Assembly: GCF_001280595.1 (NCBI RefSeq)
Contig: NZ_LITU01000081.1
Coordinates: forward strand, 204,417-242,399
DNA from: Paenibacillus xylanivorans
GTDB taxonomy: Bacteria; Bacillota; Bacilli; Paenibacillales; Paenibacillaceae
Direction: 5' to 3'
DNA: 37,983 bases
The notes under the pieces were generated by a model. That model saw only the letters and a program-made list of their open reading frames with translations. It searched no databases and had not been told where the DNA came from. Below, piece by piece: positions 8,562 to 16,854 of the stretch. Position 1 is the stretch's first letter, and each line of letters starts with the position of its first letter. Made by a program: the position numbers and the translations under genes.

Positions 8562-11003
8562 CTAATCGTCGTAACGTTTAACGATGGTGATGGTTTCTCC
8601 CGGTGTTGTACTTATCCGACCTATTGAACCGGACAGCACATACTCTTTGCCAGAAGAGACCGTGCACAACGCACCTTCTGCCCAAGGGATATAAAAGGAA
8701 AGGGAGGTACCGGCTTCGCTCTCAATCTCGATCCACTCCGTCTCTCCATTGCTGAAAGCTGCGCTGACAAGGAAGGCACCCACGGCACGGAGGGTATGGA
8801 ATTCTGCCTTTTGTCCGTTCGGCCAGTTGGGGAAGAAACGCAGGTTTCCATTATAGCTTTGAAGAAGGCATTCATTGATCACAGCCGGCAGAGCGAAATT
8901 TTCGAACCAGATACCCATGCGTGACATGAAGTCAAAGTTGTCCGTGTCATCATAGCGTCCACCGCTCATCAGAACCCGATCTGTGCAAGTACCGTTTGGC
9001 AGCAGACAGTACTGGATCTGACGCTTGAAGCGTTCCAGATCCAACACCCCAAGCCGGGCTCCGGCAAGATGATAGAAAACCAGTTCATTCCCACCTTCGT
9101 TGCGGTGGTTAAGGTAAGAGTTTACTGCGGTCTGGTATTCCTCCTCTGGCGAATGAAGCCCGTGATCTTCACCAGGAAATACGGTCGTAATAGGAATCGG
9201 GACGTTATACACCACGTCAGGATCCTCGCCCTCCACCGACACAAAGACTGGACCGTTGCGGGATTCGGCTGTGGGATAAGAAGGGAAATGGCTCAAAATC
9301 TCTTTTACATTCTCTAGCAGTTCCTTCTCGGATTCTATCCTTTCAAGGACACCGCAAGCCTGGGTGAACGCATTGAGCAGAAATCGTGTCAGTGTCAGGT
9401 CGATCAGGCAGTCTTTGTTTTTGGCAAAGCCGGGTGAAATCTCATATAGCTCCGGCACCACCGTCGGAAAAATGTGATAATGGTCATCTCCCCAGTGTTC
9501 GCCCTGTGCTTCTGGGCGTTTCATGTAATCGACAATGAACAGCACGGCTTCTTTCATTGGTTGAAATGCACGATCACGAAGGAACGTCTCGTCCATGGAA
9601 TAGAGATAGTGCCACCAGAGACTTTGCACCGTCCAAGGCGTCTCGCAGATCTCCCATCCCCAGTGCGGGACAGGGTAGGGCATCATGGACATCTCAACAG
9701 GATAGGCTGAGTGGGGGAAATACGCTCCGCTCAGTCCGTAATAATCCCGTGCCCACGCTCGGCTGACGGGAAGTACATGATCAACCATATCCACGTAAGG
9801 AAGATGTTTGTCGAGATGATTACTGGAGAATGCAAGCCAGAACGGCTGCTGTGTGTTGTAATTCATGTGGTAATCCCCATGCCAATCTGCACCGATGGTT
9901 CGATAGCTCCAGTTGGCGAAAAGGCCCGGACAGGTAACGCCCACTTTCACTGCACAATTGTAAAAGTACAGATTGTGGTACCAGATCTGCTCCAGAAATT
10001 CATCTTCCAGTACGACGGAGGAGCGGCTCCAATAATCCTGCCATATTGCAGTCGATTCTTCCTTAGCTTGGTTGAAGGAGGATAGATCTGGCGGGAGGGC
10101 CTCATCATCGATTTCGTTGTAACGGCCTTCCCATAGCTCTGCACAGGCCAAAAAGCCGTGCTCATGTATTCCCAGGGGAGAGCGGTTGGCTGCGGGCGTC
10201 TGATTGAGCAAGGGATGTTCTTTCATCGCAGATAACCCAGACGCACTGACAGCAAGCCGGAAAGCTTTATCTTTCGGCTGAGTTATATAAGGCGCAGAAG
10301 GATTCTCCACAAACGGCAAAATTTGCGTGAAAGACTGTATACCCGTAATTTCCCTGGTTACCACTGCCGCTTGAGGGAATTCTGGCGGTGTTTCGGGATC
10401 AGGAATCAGCTTGACCTCATCGAATAAGGCAACCAAAGCTCCCGTCGCAGCATCGCAGACGTTCATCCAGAGCCGGTCGTGCTCTGCTTCCACAAAAAGT
10501 TCGAATACGACAGGTTTACCATCCATCAGGAAATCAATGGTACATCGGCCATTGGCAATATCAACCGTATGGCCGATGAGTTCGGCTTTTCGCCGATCAT
10601 ATCGAAGCAGCAGCGATCCGCAGGGCATTGGCTTGGGATAAGATTTACTGTAATTTTGCCCTGCAAGCTCACAATACGGTTTGTACCACGGATGATCCGT
10701 CAATCGCGACAAATCAGCTGGGAGAGCAGCAAATCTGTCATATACCTCTTGGAAAGTCATGAGCTCATCTCGGTGTTCTTCAGCGAGGCGAATATCCCAG
10801 ACATTGTTGTGCCCAAAATGGAGCATCACGGCGTCAGGGCGGGTTGTTACCACAATGCCCAATCCTCCATTGCCGAGCAGTGCACCTTCGAAGAAATCGG
10901 GTGCAGGACCATTGAAGGAAATGGGATGCTTTTTGGCACGTTCATAGCCTCTGTTCTTATTTATCTCGTTCCTTCTCTTCGTTTGCATATCCTTCTTCTG
11001 CAC
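8562..11003 (-). CDS. GH95-like glycoside hydrolase (alpha-L-fucosidase/alpha-L-galactosidase clan)
   Basis: This is an 813-residue protein. The N-terminal beta domain (ALLGNGGLGIVV, then FGHNNVWD) resembles the GH95 N-terminal domain, and the centre is an (alpha/alpha)6 barrel. The GH95 Asn pair is visible in DYHMNYN (Asn381 and Asn383), and Glu518 in VVPELY fits the general acid found in SPEN motifs of the family. At the position where GH95 enzymes carry the Asp of IDGNF, this protein has WFENF (Phe700-Glu701), so the base-activating Asp is apparently absent or replaced by the neighbouring Glu. There is no signal peptide, so it is likely cytoplasmic. The GTG start has GAGGAGG 7-8 bases upstream. 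It diverges from an AraC gene across a 211-base control region. The substrate is unknown; a fucosidase label would be over-precise. Confidence 0.82.
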   Translation of the reverse strand: MQKKDMQTKRRNEINKNRGYERAKKHPISFNGPAPDFFEGALLGNGGLGIVVTTRPDAVMLHFGHNNVWDIRLAEEHRDELMTFQEVYDRFAALPADLSRLTDHPWYKPYCELAGQNYSKSYPKPMPCGSLLLRYDRRKAELIGHTVDIANGRCTIDFLMDGKPVVFELFVEAEHDRLWMNVCDAATGALVALFDEVKLIPDPETPPEFPQAAVVTREITGIQSFTQILPFVENPSAPYITQPKDKAFRLAVSASGLSAMKEHPLLNQTPAANRSPLGIHEHGFLACAELWEGRYNEIDDEALPPDLSSFNQAKEESTAIWQDYWSRSSVVLEDEFLEQIWYHNLYFYNCAVKVGVTCPGLFANWSYRTIGADWHGDYHMNYNTQQPFWLAFSSNHLDKHLPYVDMVDHVLPVSRAWARDYYGLSGAYFPHSAYPVEMSMMPYPVPHWGWEICETPWTVQSLWWHYLYSMDETFLRDRAFQPMKEAVLFIVDYMKRPEAQGEHWGDDHYHIFPTVVPELYEISPGFAKNKDCLIDLTLTRFLLNAFTQACGVLERIESEKELLENVKEILSHFPSYPTAESRNGPVFVSVEGEDPDVVYNVPIPITTVFPGEDHGLHSPEEEYQTAVNSYLNHRNEGGNELVFYHLAGARLGVLDLERFKRQIQYCLLPNGTCTDRVLMSGGRYDDTDNFDFMSRMGIWFENFALPAVINECLLQSYNGNLRFFPNWPNGQKAEFHTLRAVGAFLVSAAFSNGETEWIEIESEAGTSLSFYIPWAEGALCTVSSGKEYVLSGSIGRISTTPGETITIVKRYDD

Positions 11004-11034
11004 AAGTCATCCTCCTCATGAAGTCATTGCGATG

Positions 11035-11072
11035 TACAGTTATTACTGTATCTGAACAGCAGTTTGCTGTAT
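11035..11072 (-). promoter_or_regulatory. Putative AraC-type operator upstream of the GH95-like gene
   Basis: Two direct copies of CTGTAT on the plus strand (11046-11051 and 11067-11072), read as ATACAG on the minus strand, lie exactly 21 bases apart, the two-turn spacing typical of AraC-family sites. The proximal copy overlaps the perfect dyad TACAGT-TATT-ACTGTA at 11035-11050. The block is 32-69 bases upstream of the GTG start, where an activator would touch RNA polymerase. Confidence 0.5.
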
Positions 11073-11128
11073 TTAGCAAGACGTCCATGATTTGCACGAT
11101 CGTCAGATCAATTGGTGCTCTGCTGATA

Positions 11129-11154
11129 TGTACCTCTAGTCCCCAATTGTACCT
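11129..11154 (+). promoter_or_regulatory. TGTACCT direct repeat upstream of the second AraC gene
   Basis: TGTACCT occurs at 11129-11135 and again at 11148-11154, 19 bases apart and about 60-85 bases upstream of the AraC start. It could be an autoregulatory site. No good sigma-A promoter is visible nearby. Confidence 0.25.
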
Positions 11155-11214
11155 TTCGGTGATGGAGATGAAAGGTTAACATCGAGAAAAACGGAGTCGG
11201 AAAGGAAACTTTCA

Positions 11215-12111
11215 ATGAATTTTGCTTCCTTGCATCCCTATGTATATCTGGCGACCCGATACTCTTTTGTGAAGGGACAGTCGAGTTCTCCGCGAATTTG
11301 CTATACCAGCTCCATTTACTTGATTAGCGAAGGACATGGGATATTAAGTACAAATGGTCAGAGCAGCAGGCTTGGTCCTGGTTCCATGATCTATATTCCA
11401 GCGGGGCAGCTGCATGAATGGGTGGCTGATTCAGAGAACCCCATGGTACACCTGTGTTGTTATTTTGATTGGCACTATGTGGAGCGAGAAGCTGTATTTG
11501 ATACGGCCTGCCCGATTTGTTATCCGCCGCAGGTGTTGCAACAAGCTTTTGTGGGCCCTGCCTTTCCGTATACACTTAGGGAGATTTCAAAGGTGGAGTC
11601 GCTGCGAATTTGGCAGGATCTGTTCCAGAATTTTTACAAAAGCGGGTCATACACCAACGAGCAAACCTTTATGCGCAGCTTGATGACTCAGCGTAATTTT
11701 CAGACGTTTATTGACTATTTTCTGAACTGTTGCATGCGGAAGTACCATGTAATCCCAGATCGCCGGATAGGCCATATGCTTAAGATGATTGAGCAGGATT
11801 TACTTCACGATGCGCCTAAGCCGCTGCAGATCTATTACAAAAGCCTTAATATGAGCCGTGGACATTTTTTCGAGTTGTTCAGGAAATCAACCGGATATTC
11901 TCCAGTCCAATATATGAATCAATTCCGCATTGGATTGGCGAAGGAGGATCTGCAACATACGACACTAAGTATCACACAGATCGCAGAAAAATATCATTTT
12001 AGCTCTGTTCATTACTTCTCCCGACTCTTTCATCAACTGACAGGTCAGGCCCCGCGTCAATATCGCTTACATCATTCCAACACTGTGGCCTCAAGCCCTC
12101 CATTGGAATGA
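11215..12111 (+). CDS. AraC family transcriptional regulator, divergent from GH95-like gene
   Basis: The 298-residue protein has an N-terminal cupin sensor (YLISEGHGILSTNGQS, then MIYIPAGQLHEW) and a C-terminal AraC DNA-binding domain with two helix-turn-helix units (LNMSRGHFFELFRKSTGYSPVQYM, then SITQIAEKYHFSSVHYFSRLFHQLTGQAPRQYR). AAAGGAAA lies 7-9 bases before the ATG. Divergent placement next to the GH95-like gene, together with the 21-base-spaced repeats between them, suggests that it activates that gene in response to a sugar. It differs clearly in sequence from the AraC protein at 2949, so the two probably sense different ligands. The regulator call is firm; ligand and target are inferred. 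Confidence 0.92.
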   Translation: MNFASLHPYVYLATRYSFVKGQSSSPRICYTSSIYLISEGHGILSTNGQSSRLGPGSMIYIPAGQLHEWVADSENPMVHLCCYFDWHYVEREAVFDTACPICYPPQVLQQAFVGPAFPYTLREISKVESLRIWQDLFQNFYKSGSYTNEQTFMRSLMTQRNFQTFIDYFLNCCMRKYHVIPDRRIGHMLKMIEQDLLHDAPKPLQIYYKSLNMSRGHFFELFRKSTGYSPVQYMNQFRIGLAKEDLQHTTLSITQIAEKYHFSSVHYFSRLFHQLTGQAPRQYRLHHSNTVASSPPLE

Positions 12112-12187
12112 ACAGGCTTTTTTTGTCTACATATTCCCCCTTCATTGTTCAAATAATGATGGGACAGAACAAAGGAGGGAACGATGC

Positions 12188-13141
12188 ATGAATAAGGCCG
12201 GACGAAAAGGGTGGTCCTGCACCTGGAAATTTATAATGTCAGTGGTGTTGACAGGTACGATACTAATGGTTTATGGCACGGGCCTTTCTGCCAGCAGTGC
12301 GGAATCACAGCTTCGTCCAGGGCAGGCGCCAGAGCAAATTTTAACGGGGCAATCCTCAATGCAAGTGCCTGGGGGTCCAGCTTCAGGTCATACATCATCA
12401 GGAACTCCAGCAGACCCATCGCAGCATAAACGAATGGCGATCATCATTGATGATGCTGGAAATGACATGAAAGGTACTTCTGAAATTTTGGCAACTCCGG
12501 TTAAGTTGACGTTGGCCGTGATGCCATTCCTGCAAACGACGAAGAAGGATGCGATTGCGGCACATGAAAAAGGAATGGATGTGATTGTTCACATGCCGAT
12601 GGAGCCCAATAAGGGAAGGCCCGAATGGCTCGGTCCAGGTGCAATCACATCCAAACTGACGGATGAGGAAGTGCGTGATCGAGTCGAGAAAGCCATTGAT
12701 GAGGTTCCTTATGCCGTCGGAATGAACAATCACATGGGTTCCAAAATTACGTCTGACAAACGTATCATGTCCATTGTATTGGATGTATGTCGAGAGCGGG
12801 GGCTGTTTTTTGTGGACAGCCGTACCAACTTTCGTTCCGTGGTTGGGGAATTGGCCATCACCAAAAACATGCCACCTGTCGGCAACGACATTTTTCTGGA
12901 TGACCATAATTCCAAACCACATATTCGCAAGCAAATGGATCTGGCGGCCAAGCGTGCTCTGGACAAAGATGTGTGTGTCGTTATCGGTCATGTTGGCCAT
13001 ACCGGATTAAATACATCGGCTGTAGTCCATGAATCTGTCTCCCGACTCAAAGGTCAGATCGAGTTCGTCGGCATTAGCGATCTGGTCCGTGATGTGTGGC
13101 ATTGGCAAGCCGAGCCTAAACTGCCGACAGATAATAAATAA
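12188..13141 (+). CDS. Divergent polysaccharide deacetylase (YibQ/DUF610-type), secreted
   Basis: The 317-residue protein begins with a basic stretch and a hydrophobic segment (about residues 12-33), which reads as a signal peptide or anchor. A Ser/Gly/Gln-rich linker runs to about residue 80. The catalytic-type domain follows: MAIIIDDAGND (Asp88-Asp89), VIVHMPMEP, VGMNNHMGS, FFVDSRT and VVIGHVGHTG. These are the landmarks of the divergent polysaccharide deacetylase family, a NodB-like barrel of uncertain substrate. AAAGGAGG at 12171-12178 is 9 bases from the ATG. Its last 26 bases overlap the end of the convergent amidase gene. A cell-wall or spore-cortex role is plausible given the amidase neighbour, but this is inference. 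Confidence 0.88.
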   Translation: MNKAGRKGWSCTWKFIMSVVLTGTILMVYGTGLSASSAESQLRPGQAPEQILTGQSSMQVPGGPASGHTSSGTPADPSQHKRMAIIIDDAGNDMKGTSEILATPVKLTLAVMPFLQTTKKDAIAAHEKGMDVIVHMPMEPNKGRPEWLGPGAITSKLTDEEVRDRVEKAIDEVPYAVGMNNHMGSKITSDKRIMSIVLDVCRERGLFFVDSRTNFRSVVGELAITKNMPPVGNDIFLDDHNSKPHIRKQMDLAAKRALDKDVCVVIGHVGHTGLNTSAVVHESVSRLKGQIEFVGISDLVRDVWHWQAEPKLPTDNK

Positions 13142-13889
13142 TGCCATTTGCGATGGACTGTGCGATCCGTTTCTGTTCTTTAGGATCACTGATCATCGCG
13201 CGATCATGTGCATTGCTCAGAAATCCGGTTTCAACAATTACAGCGGGTTGCTTTACATGATTTAACAGGTAAAAGGGCTTGCCCCATACTACATCGCGTT
13301 GTGTCTCGTACAATTGATTAAGTTCATTCTGAATGGAACTTGCGAGCATGTAGCTGCGTCCTTCGTTCTGGTGTAAAACAACTGGACCTCGTGCAGACGA
13401 TCTTGGACTCCAGTTGGCATGAATACTGACGACGATATCGGTGCTGACCTCTTCGCTAAGGCTTTTGCGTTGTGCCAAATCTCTGCGATGGCGTGAGCGG
13501 CTGTTTAACCAGCGATTTTCGTCACTCAGCGCATAGTCTCCGAGTCGGTTAATGATGACCGCATAACCCTTGCTTCGAAGCAGCAGATACACCTTTTGGC
13601 TAATGGCTAGGTTGATGTCTTTTTCCAGTACACCATGGTCTGTTGTTCCACCGTCAATGCCGCCGTGACCGACATCCAGAAGGATTACAGGTGCTGCAAA
13701 CGCATGATGCGTGGAATGATAGGCATCTCCATCGGTTACCGGCAGCATGGATGGGCTTATGGGAGAACGTTGTGAATACAATATAGGCAGATCGGTTGGT
13801 GTGAATTTCGCCGCGCTGGCGTGGGAAGTCAGGGGGATGCAACTGATGCTGATTAGTAATGCCATCGATGCGGCCAGCAGCTTATACAT
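13116..13889 (-). CDS. N-acetylmuramoyl-L-alanine amidase (Amidase_3, CwlD-like), secreted
   Basis: The 257-residue protein starts with a signal peptide (about residues 1-27, ending HASAA). The Amidase_3 domain spans about residues 68-255. Zinc ligands are visible as His75 (DVGHGG), Glu89 (VLEKDIN) and His157 (SIHAN), and the catalytic glutamate is Glu220 (VETGFLSN). It would cut the bond between muramic acid and the stem peptide outside the membrane. Size and motifs resemble CwlD, but I cannot tell it from other single-domain wall amidases, and it lacks the gene neighbours usual for cwlD. An AAGGAG site precedes the ATG by about 11 bases. Its 3' end overlaps the convergent deacetylase gene by 26 bases, with no separate terminator visible between them. 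Confidence 0.92.
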   Translation of the reverse strand: MYKLLAASMALLISISCIPLTSHASAAKFTPTDLPILYSQRSPISPSMLPVTDGDAYHSTHHAFAAPVILLDVGHGGIDGGTTDHGVLEKDINLAISQKVYLLLRSKGYAVIINRLGDYALSDENRWLNSRSRHRRDLAQRKSLSEEVSTDIVVSIHANWSPRSSARGPVVLHQNEGRSYMLASSIQNELNQLYETQRDVVWGKPFYLLNHVKQPAVIVETGFLSNAHDRAMISDPKEQKRIAQSIANGIIYYLSAV

Positions 13890-14083
13890 GAGAATACACG
13901 CTCCTTCTTGAAATAGGCATCTTATGCCCTAAAGTAGTGGATGGATACCTTTGGCATTAGACTGTGCATTCTTCTGTTTTTCATACTCCTTCCAGCAAAA
14001 AAAATGTTTATCGGTGATCGCTTCTGCACACAATAGAGGTAACATAAGCCCCGGATATGCCGGAGCTAAAGGAGGCAATGGTT

Positions 14084-14308
14084 ATGGCCAAAAGTGATGA
14101 GTTGGTGAAATACATTACAGAGCGAGTCGTTCACTATATCGACACACCGAAGGATGAACGTAAAGGACGCACCAAAGCCAAAGAGCCGTGGACAATGAAG
14201 TGGTTTGGAATGATTCCTTTTGCCGTAACCCTGTGGGTTGGCAAAAGGGAAAAAGCAATGAATTCGCAGGGAAAAATGCAGAAACGAAGTTCTTCAGGTA
14301 AAGGGTGA
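14084..14308 (+). CDS. yqzE: YqzE family small protein
   Basis: This is a 74-residue protein with the YqzE landmarks: DELVKYITERVVHYIDTPKDERK near the start, followed by the PWTMKWFGMIPFAVTLW block, which looks like a short membrane-associating segment, and a basic tail. The function is unknown. In Bacillus subtilis yqzE lies in the same neighbourhood as yqhG and yqhH, and all three are close together here, so the synteny supports the name. The frame can be opened at 14057, but AAAGGAGG at 14068-14075 is 8 bases before the ATG at 14084, and homologues start with this MAKSDELVKY-type sequence. A bidirectional terminator follows at 14342. Confidence 0.85.
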   Translation: MAKSDELVKYITERVVHYIDTPKDERKGRTKAKEPWTMKWFGMIPFAVTLWVGKREKAMNSQGKMQKRSSSGKG

Positions 14309-14341
14309 ATTAAGAATTAGCATCGTGCTTTTCCCAAAGAA

Positions 14342-14379
14342 AAGACGCATTCCTATGAAGAACCAGAGGAAGGCGTCTT
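14342..14379. terminator. Bidirectional terminator
   Basis: AAGACGC pairs with GCGTCTT, and an inner TTCCT/AGGAA arm extends the stem. T-rich sequence follows on both strands (TATTTGTTGTTT on plus, TTTTCTTTGGG on minus). It lies between yqzE and the convergent gene at 14399. Confidence 0.8.
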
Positions 14380-14398
14380 ATTTGTTGTTTGAATTCGG

Positions 14399-15448
14399 TC
14401 ATGGTTTCATGACATAGAAATCCCCATCACGTAGCAAGGTCTGAAGAGGCACAAATCGTCTTACCGAAGTCTTACCGCCAATAGCTACATACTGATTCTG
14501 AATTGATCCACGGTCGTTACGCCAGATCTGATAACCACTGACAGGCAGAGGCCCGCCATACAGGACATTTTGTTTATCCGCAGAGAAAACGATCTTTTTA
14601 TGTTCCTTCCATTGCTGATTTAATGTTTTCACTCCGGTGATTGAAACTGGCTTGGACGTGATCCATAACAGATTGTCCGCGGGATCAAACAGCGGTTGCA
14701 AGTCCATGGAGTCAACAGACAATGAGGCGTCTTTAGATGAATCATCGGGCGTTATGACGACAGCTTGTCCAGATATTGACCTTATGGACTTCAATCGTTT
14801 CGTAGACTGCTGTGAGTCCGTATCCATTGCCTTCAGAACACCGATTGGCAGGGTATCACCGTTGGTCGCGTCAATGTAGATTGCATCCTGATCATGTCTT
14901 TCGACTTTCCAATAGGCCAGCAAAGGAGGTGCGTAACACAATTGAAGCTCTCCTCCATCAGAAATTAGCTCTTGCAAGTCCAGCTGCTGCTTATTCAAGG
15001 TTTGATCCAACAAGGAAATGTTGTACGGACGTTGTTCTCCCTGACCATACTCGCTAAGCTGCAAGTGCCCCTGGTCGTTCGCTGAGATAATCATATAACC
15101 AACGGGTGAACCTTCAACATTAGCGTATACAAGCCAGCTGTGTGTGCCTGGACCGAGGGGATAAAAGTCCAATTGAGCCTGATCCCAACGGTTTCCTGCA
15201 TGTTCAGTAGCGAGAACGGTGGTTTGCTTACGTGCAAACTGTTGTACTACATCTGGGGCGAATGTGTCGGAATGATGTTCAGCCGTACTTTTGGCAGATG
15301 TAAAGGGTTGAAGCGATTTAGACGCATTTTGAATTCCAGCACCTTCAGCTTGCAATAAGGGGAGCAGAGTAATTACACATAGAAGGCACACAGCAATGCC
15401 TGTAATTCGTCGTAATACGTTCCACTCAGGGTGGAAGGGTCGTTTCAT
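14399..15448 (-). CDS. Secreted or membrane-anchored protein of unknown function
   Basis: The 349-residue protein has a basic N-terminus and a hydrophobic segment at about residues 14-32 ending LLQAEGAG, which fits a signal peptide. The middle contains SWLVYANVEGSPVGYMIISAND and later AIYIDATNGDTLPIG. These remind me of PepSY-like or propeptide-like domains (GY-I-I-S-A pattern), but I recognise no full family and no catalytic motif. The frame can start with GTG at 15457; I chose the ATG at 15448 because AGTAGG lies about 8-10 bases before it. The gene is monocistronic, flanked by the terminators at 14342 and 15589. The reading frame and export are well supported; the function is not known. 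Confidence 0.75.
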   Translation of the reverse strand: MKRPFHPEWNVLRRITGIAVCLLCVITLLPLLQAEGAGIQNASKSLQPFTSAKSTAEHHSDTFAPDVVQQFARKQTTVLATEHAGNRWDQAQLDFYPLGPGTHSWLVYANVEGSPVGYMIISANDQGHLQLSEYGQGEQRPYNISLLDQTLNKQQLDLQELISDGGELQLCYAPPLLAYWKVERHDQDAIYIDATNGDTLPIGVLKAMDTDSQQSTKRLKSIRSISGQAVVITPDDSSKDASLSVDSMDLQPLFDPADNLLWITSKPVSITGVKTLNQQWKEHKKIVFSADKQNVLYGGPLPVSGYQIWRNDRGSIQNQYVAIGGKTSVRRFVPLQTLLRDGDFYVMKP

Positions 15449-15588
15449 GGCTAACACCTACTTTTCTAGGGTACATATCATGACAAAACGGACTCAATAT
15501 CCCGTTGCATGATCGTTTTCTAGTTTCATTCTAGAGGACAAGCTGTGCAAAGGTTGCTGCAACCTGTCGGGCTGCCACTCATGAATAA

Positions 15589-15615
15589 ACACTACTTTTG
15601 CCGTCATTTGCGGGA
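15589..15615 (-). terminator. Terminator after the yqhH-yqhG operon
   Basis: ACACTACTTTTGCCG pairs with CGGGAAAAGTAGTGT with one mismatch around a 7-base loop. On the minus strand the stem is followed by TTTATTC. It lies 20 bases beyond the yqhG stop. Confidence 0.75.
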
Positions 15616-15634
15616 AAAGTAGTGTCCTCGTCGT

Positions 15635-16852
15635 TTATCTTAAATGAAACATGCCGCTGCTAATGGCGGTCACCTTCACTTTAGGCTCATATTGCCAGAT
15701 CATCTCGGTACGGCGCGTTTCGTATTGCAGCTTCATGGCTTCACGGTCTATGACCGCTTGGCGGGCTTTATCCTGTTCCGGGTCTGTTTCTGATTCTGCT
15801 TGAACAGCAGCTTCAGCCGCGAGTTCGACATCTGATCCGATCGTCACGCCAATTGGTTCTATGGGCTGTAGATGTACATTCTGGATACGAGAAGGGCCGA
15901 TGCGAGAAGTCTGACTATGGGCAGAAGGGTCCGCCTGATCCTGATTAGTTGAACTCTCCTCCATGCTGGAGGCAGAGGTCATATCTACGTCGACCTCAGG
16001 GGTATCCTCTCTAAGAACTGCTTCGTAGTACGTATCCACGACAGCCAGTTCCAGATCAAGCCGTTCTTTGGCTTTCTCTGCCCAGCTATAGTCGAGTTCC
16101 AGCAAGCGATTTGTCAAATGAGATTCCAGAGCTGCTCCGGCTTCGGCTAGCGATATTTTGGCAGTCTGTACATGCATGTTCTCAGCCAGTCTTGGGCTGA
16201 GGTCACGTCTGTTCAGCTTGGAGCCAAACTTCTCGACAATTTCCCCTGTTCTGAGAGAGATGCCGATAAAATGAAGTTCCTCCCGTTTCAAATCACAGGC
16301 AAATTCCACTTTAAAACACACACCAAGCCATGGCTCATATACTGCTGGTGCGGTAGCGCGCAATTGTCGTTTTGCAGCCTGTTCGAACAGGTTTACAAAT
16401 GCGCCGCCTTCACGCGCTGCATTGAAGATCTGTTGCAACCTGCGGCTGCCGTATACAACATCTTCTTTTAAAATTCGTCCCGGTCCCAGCTGAGGCAGAG
16501 AAGGGACAATGCCGAAGTACCGACCTAGAATGGTATCTTTGGGAGCCTCGGGGGTACCGGGATTTGCACCTGGTGAGGCTGGAGGAGCTAACTGTGCAGC
16601 TTTTGCTTCTTCAGCTTCCAACGCCTGCTGATGAGCATCCGGATCAAAGACGAATGTAAAGGACATTGTCTCTGCAGGTGCACCGGTTCGCTCCACAAAT
16701 CCCCAATAATACGGACGGTTGGTTAATGCTTTGTCGGCTTCAGGTGAAAGCTTTACCGTAACATGAGCAGGGGAACGCTCCATAATCTGACAATCGAGTG
16801 TTTCCAGGTAAGTGAGCACATACGCCTGCACTTCATGGGGAGACATGGTCAT
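15635..16852 (-). CDS. yqhG: YqhG family protein, long form
   Basis: The 405-residue protein has the YqhG pattern: an N-terminal DNA- or partner-facing region (MSPHEVQAYVLTYLETLDCQI), then PYYWGFVERTGAPAETMSFTFVFDPDAH, then PWLGVCFKVEFACDLKREELHFIGI. The end carries MIWQYEPKVKVTAISSGMFHL. B. subtilis YqhG is, as I recall, about 260 residues. The extra length here comes from an Ala/Pro-rich insert near residues 65-95 and an acidic Ser/Gln/Glu-rich region at about 285-375. The ATG lies 2 bases after the yqhH stop, with AAAGGAGG inside the end of yqhH, so translation is coupled. The function is unknown; constant pairing with the SNF2-like ATPase suggests that it is a partner of that enzyme. Confidence 0.85.
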   Translation of the reverse strand: MTMSPHEVQAYVLTYLETLDCQIMERSPAHVTVKLSPEADKALTNRPYYWGFVERTGAPAETMSFTFVFDPDAHQQALEAEEAKAAQLAPPASPGANPGTPEAPKDTILGRYFGIVPSLPQLGPGRILKEDVVYGSRRLQQIFNAAREGGAFVNLFEQAAKRQLRATAPAVYEPWLGVCFKVEFACDLKREELHFIGISLRTGEIVEKFGSKLNRRDLSPRLAENMHVQTAKISLAEAGAALESHLTNRLLELDYSWAEKAKERLDLELAVVDTYYEAVLREDTPEVDVDMTSASSMEESSTNQDQADPSAHSQTSRIGPSRIQNVHLQPIEPIGVTIGSDVELAAEAAVQAESETDPEQDKARQAVIDREAMKLQYETRRTEMIWQYEPKVKVTAISSGMFHLR

Positions 16853-16854
16853 GA

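Noticed and set aside
12075..12127. AAGCC/GGCTT hairpin followed by a T run at the end of the second AraC gene
   Set aside because: The stem is only five pairs with a 17-base loop, so I do not list it as a terminator, although the seven T after it could still end transcription.
12398..13000. 200-codon frame opposite the divergent polysaccharide deacetylase
   Set aside because: There is no recognisable domain, and it is wholly inside a gene with clear motifs on the other strand.
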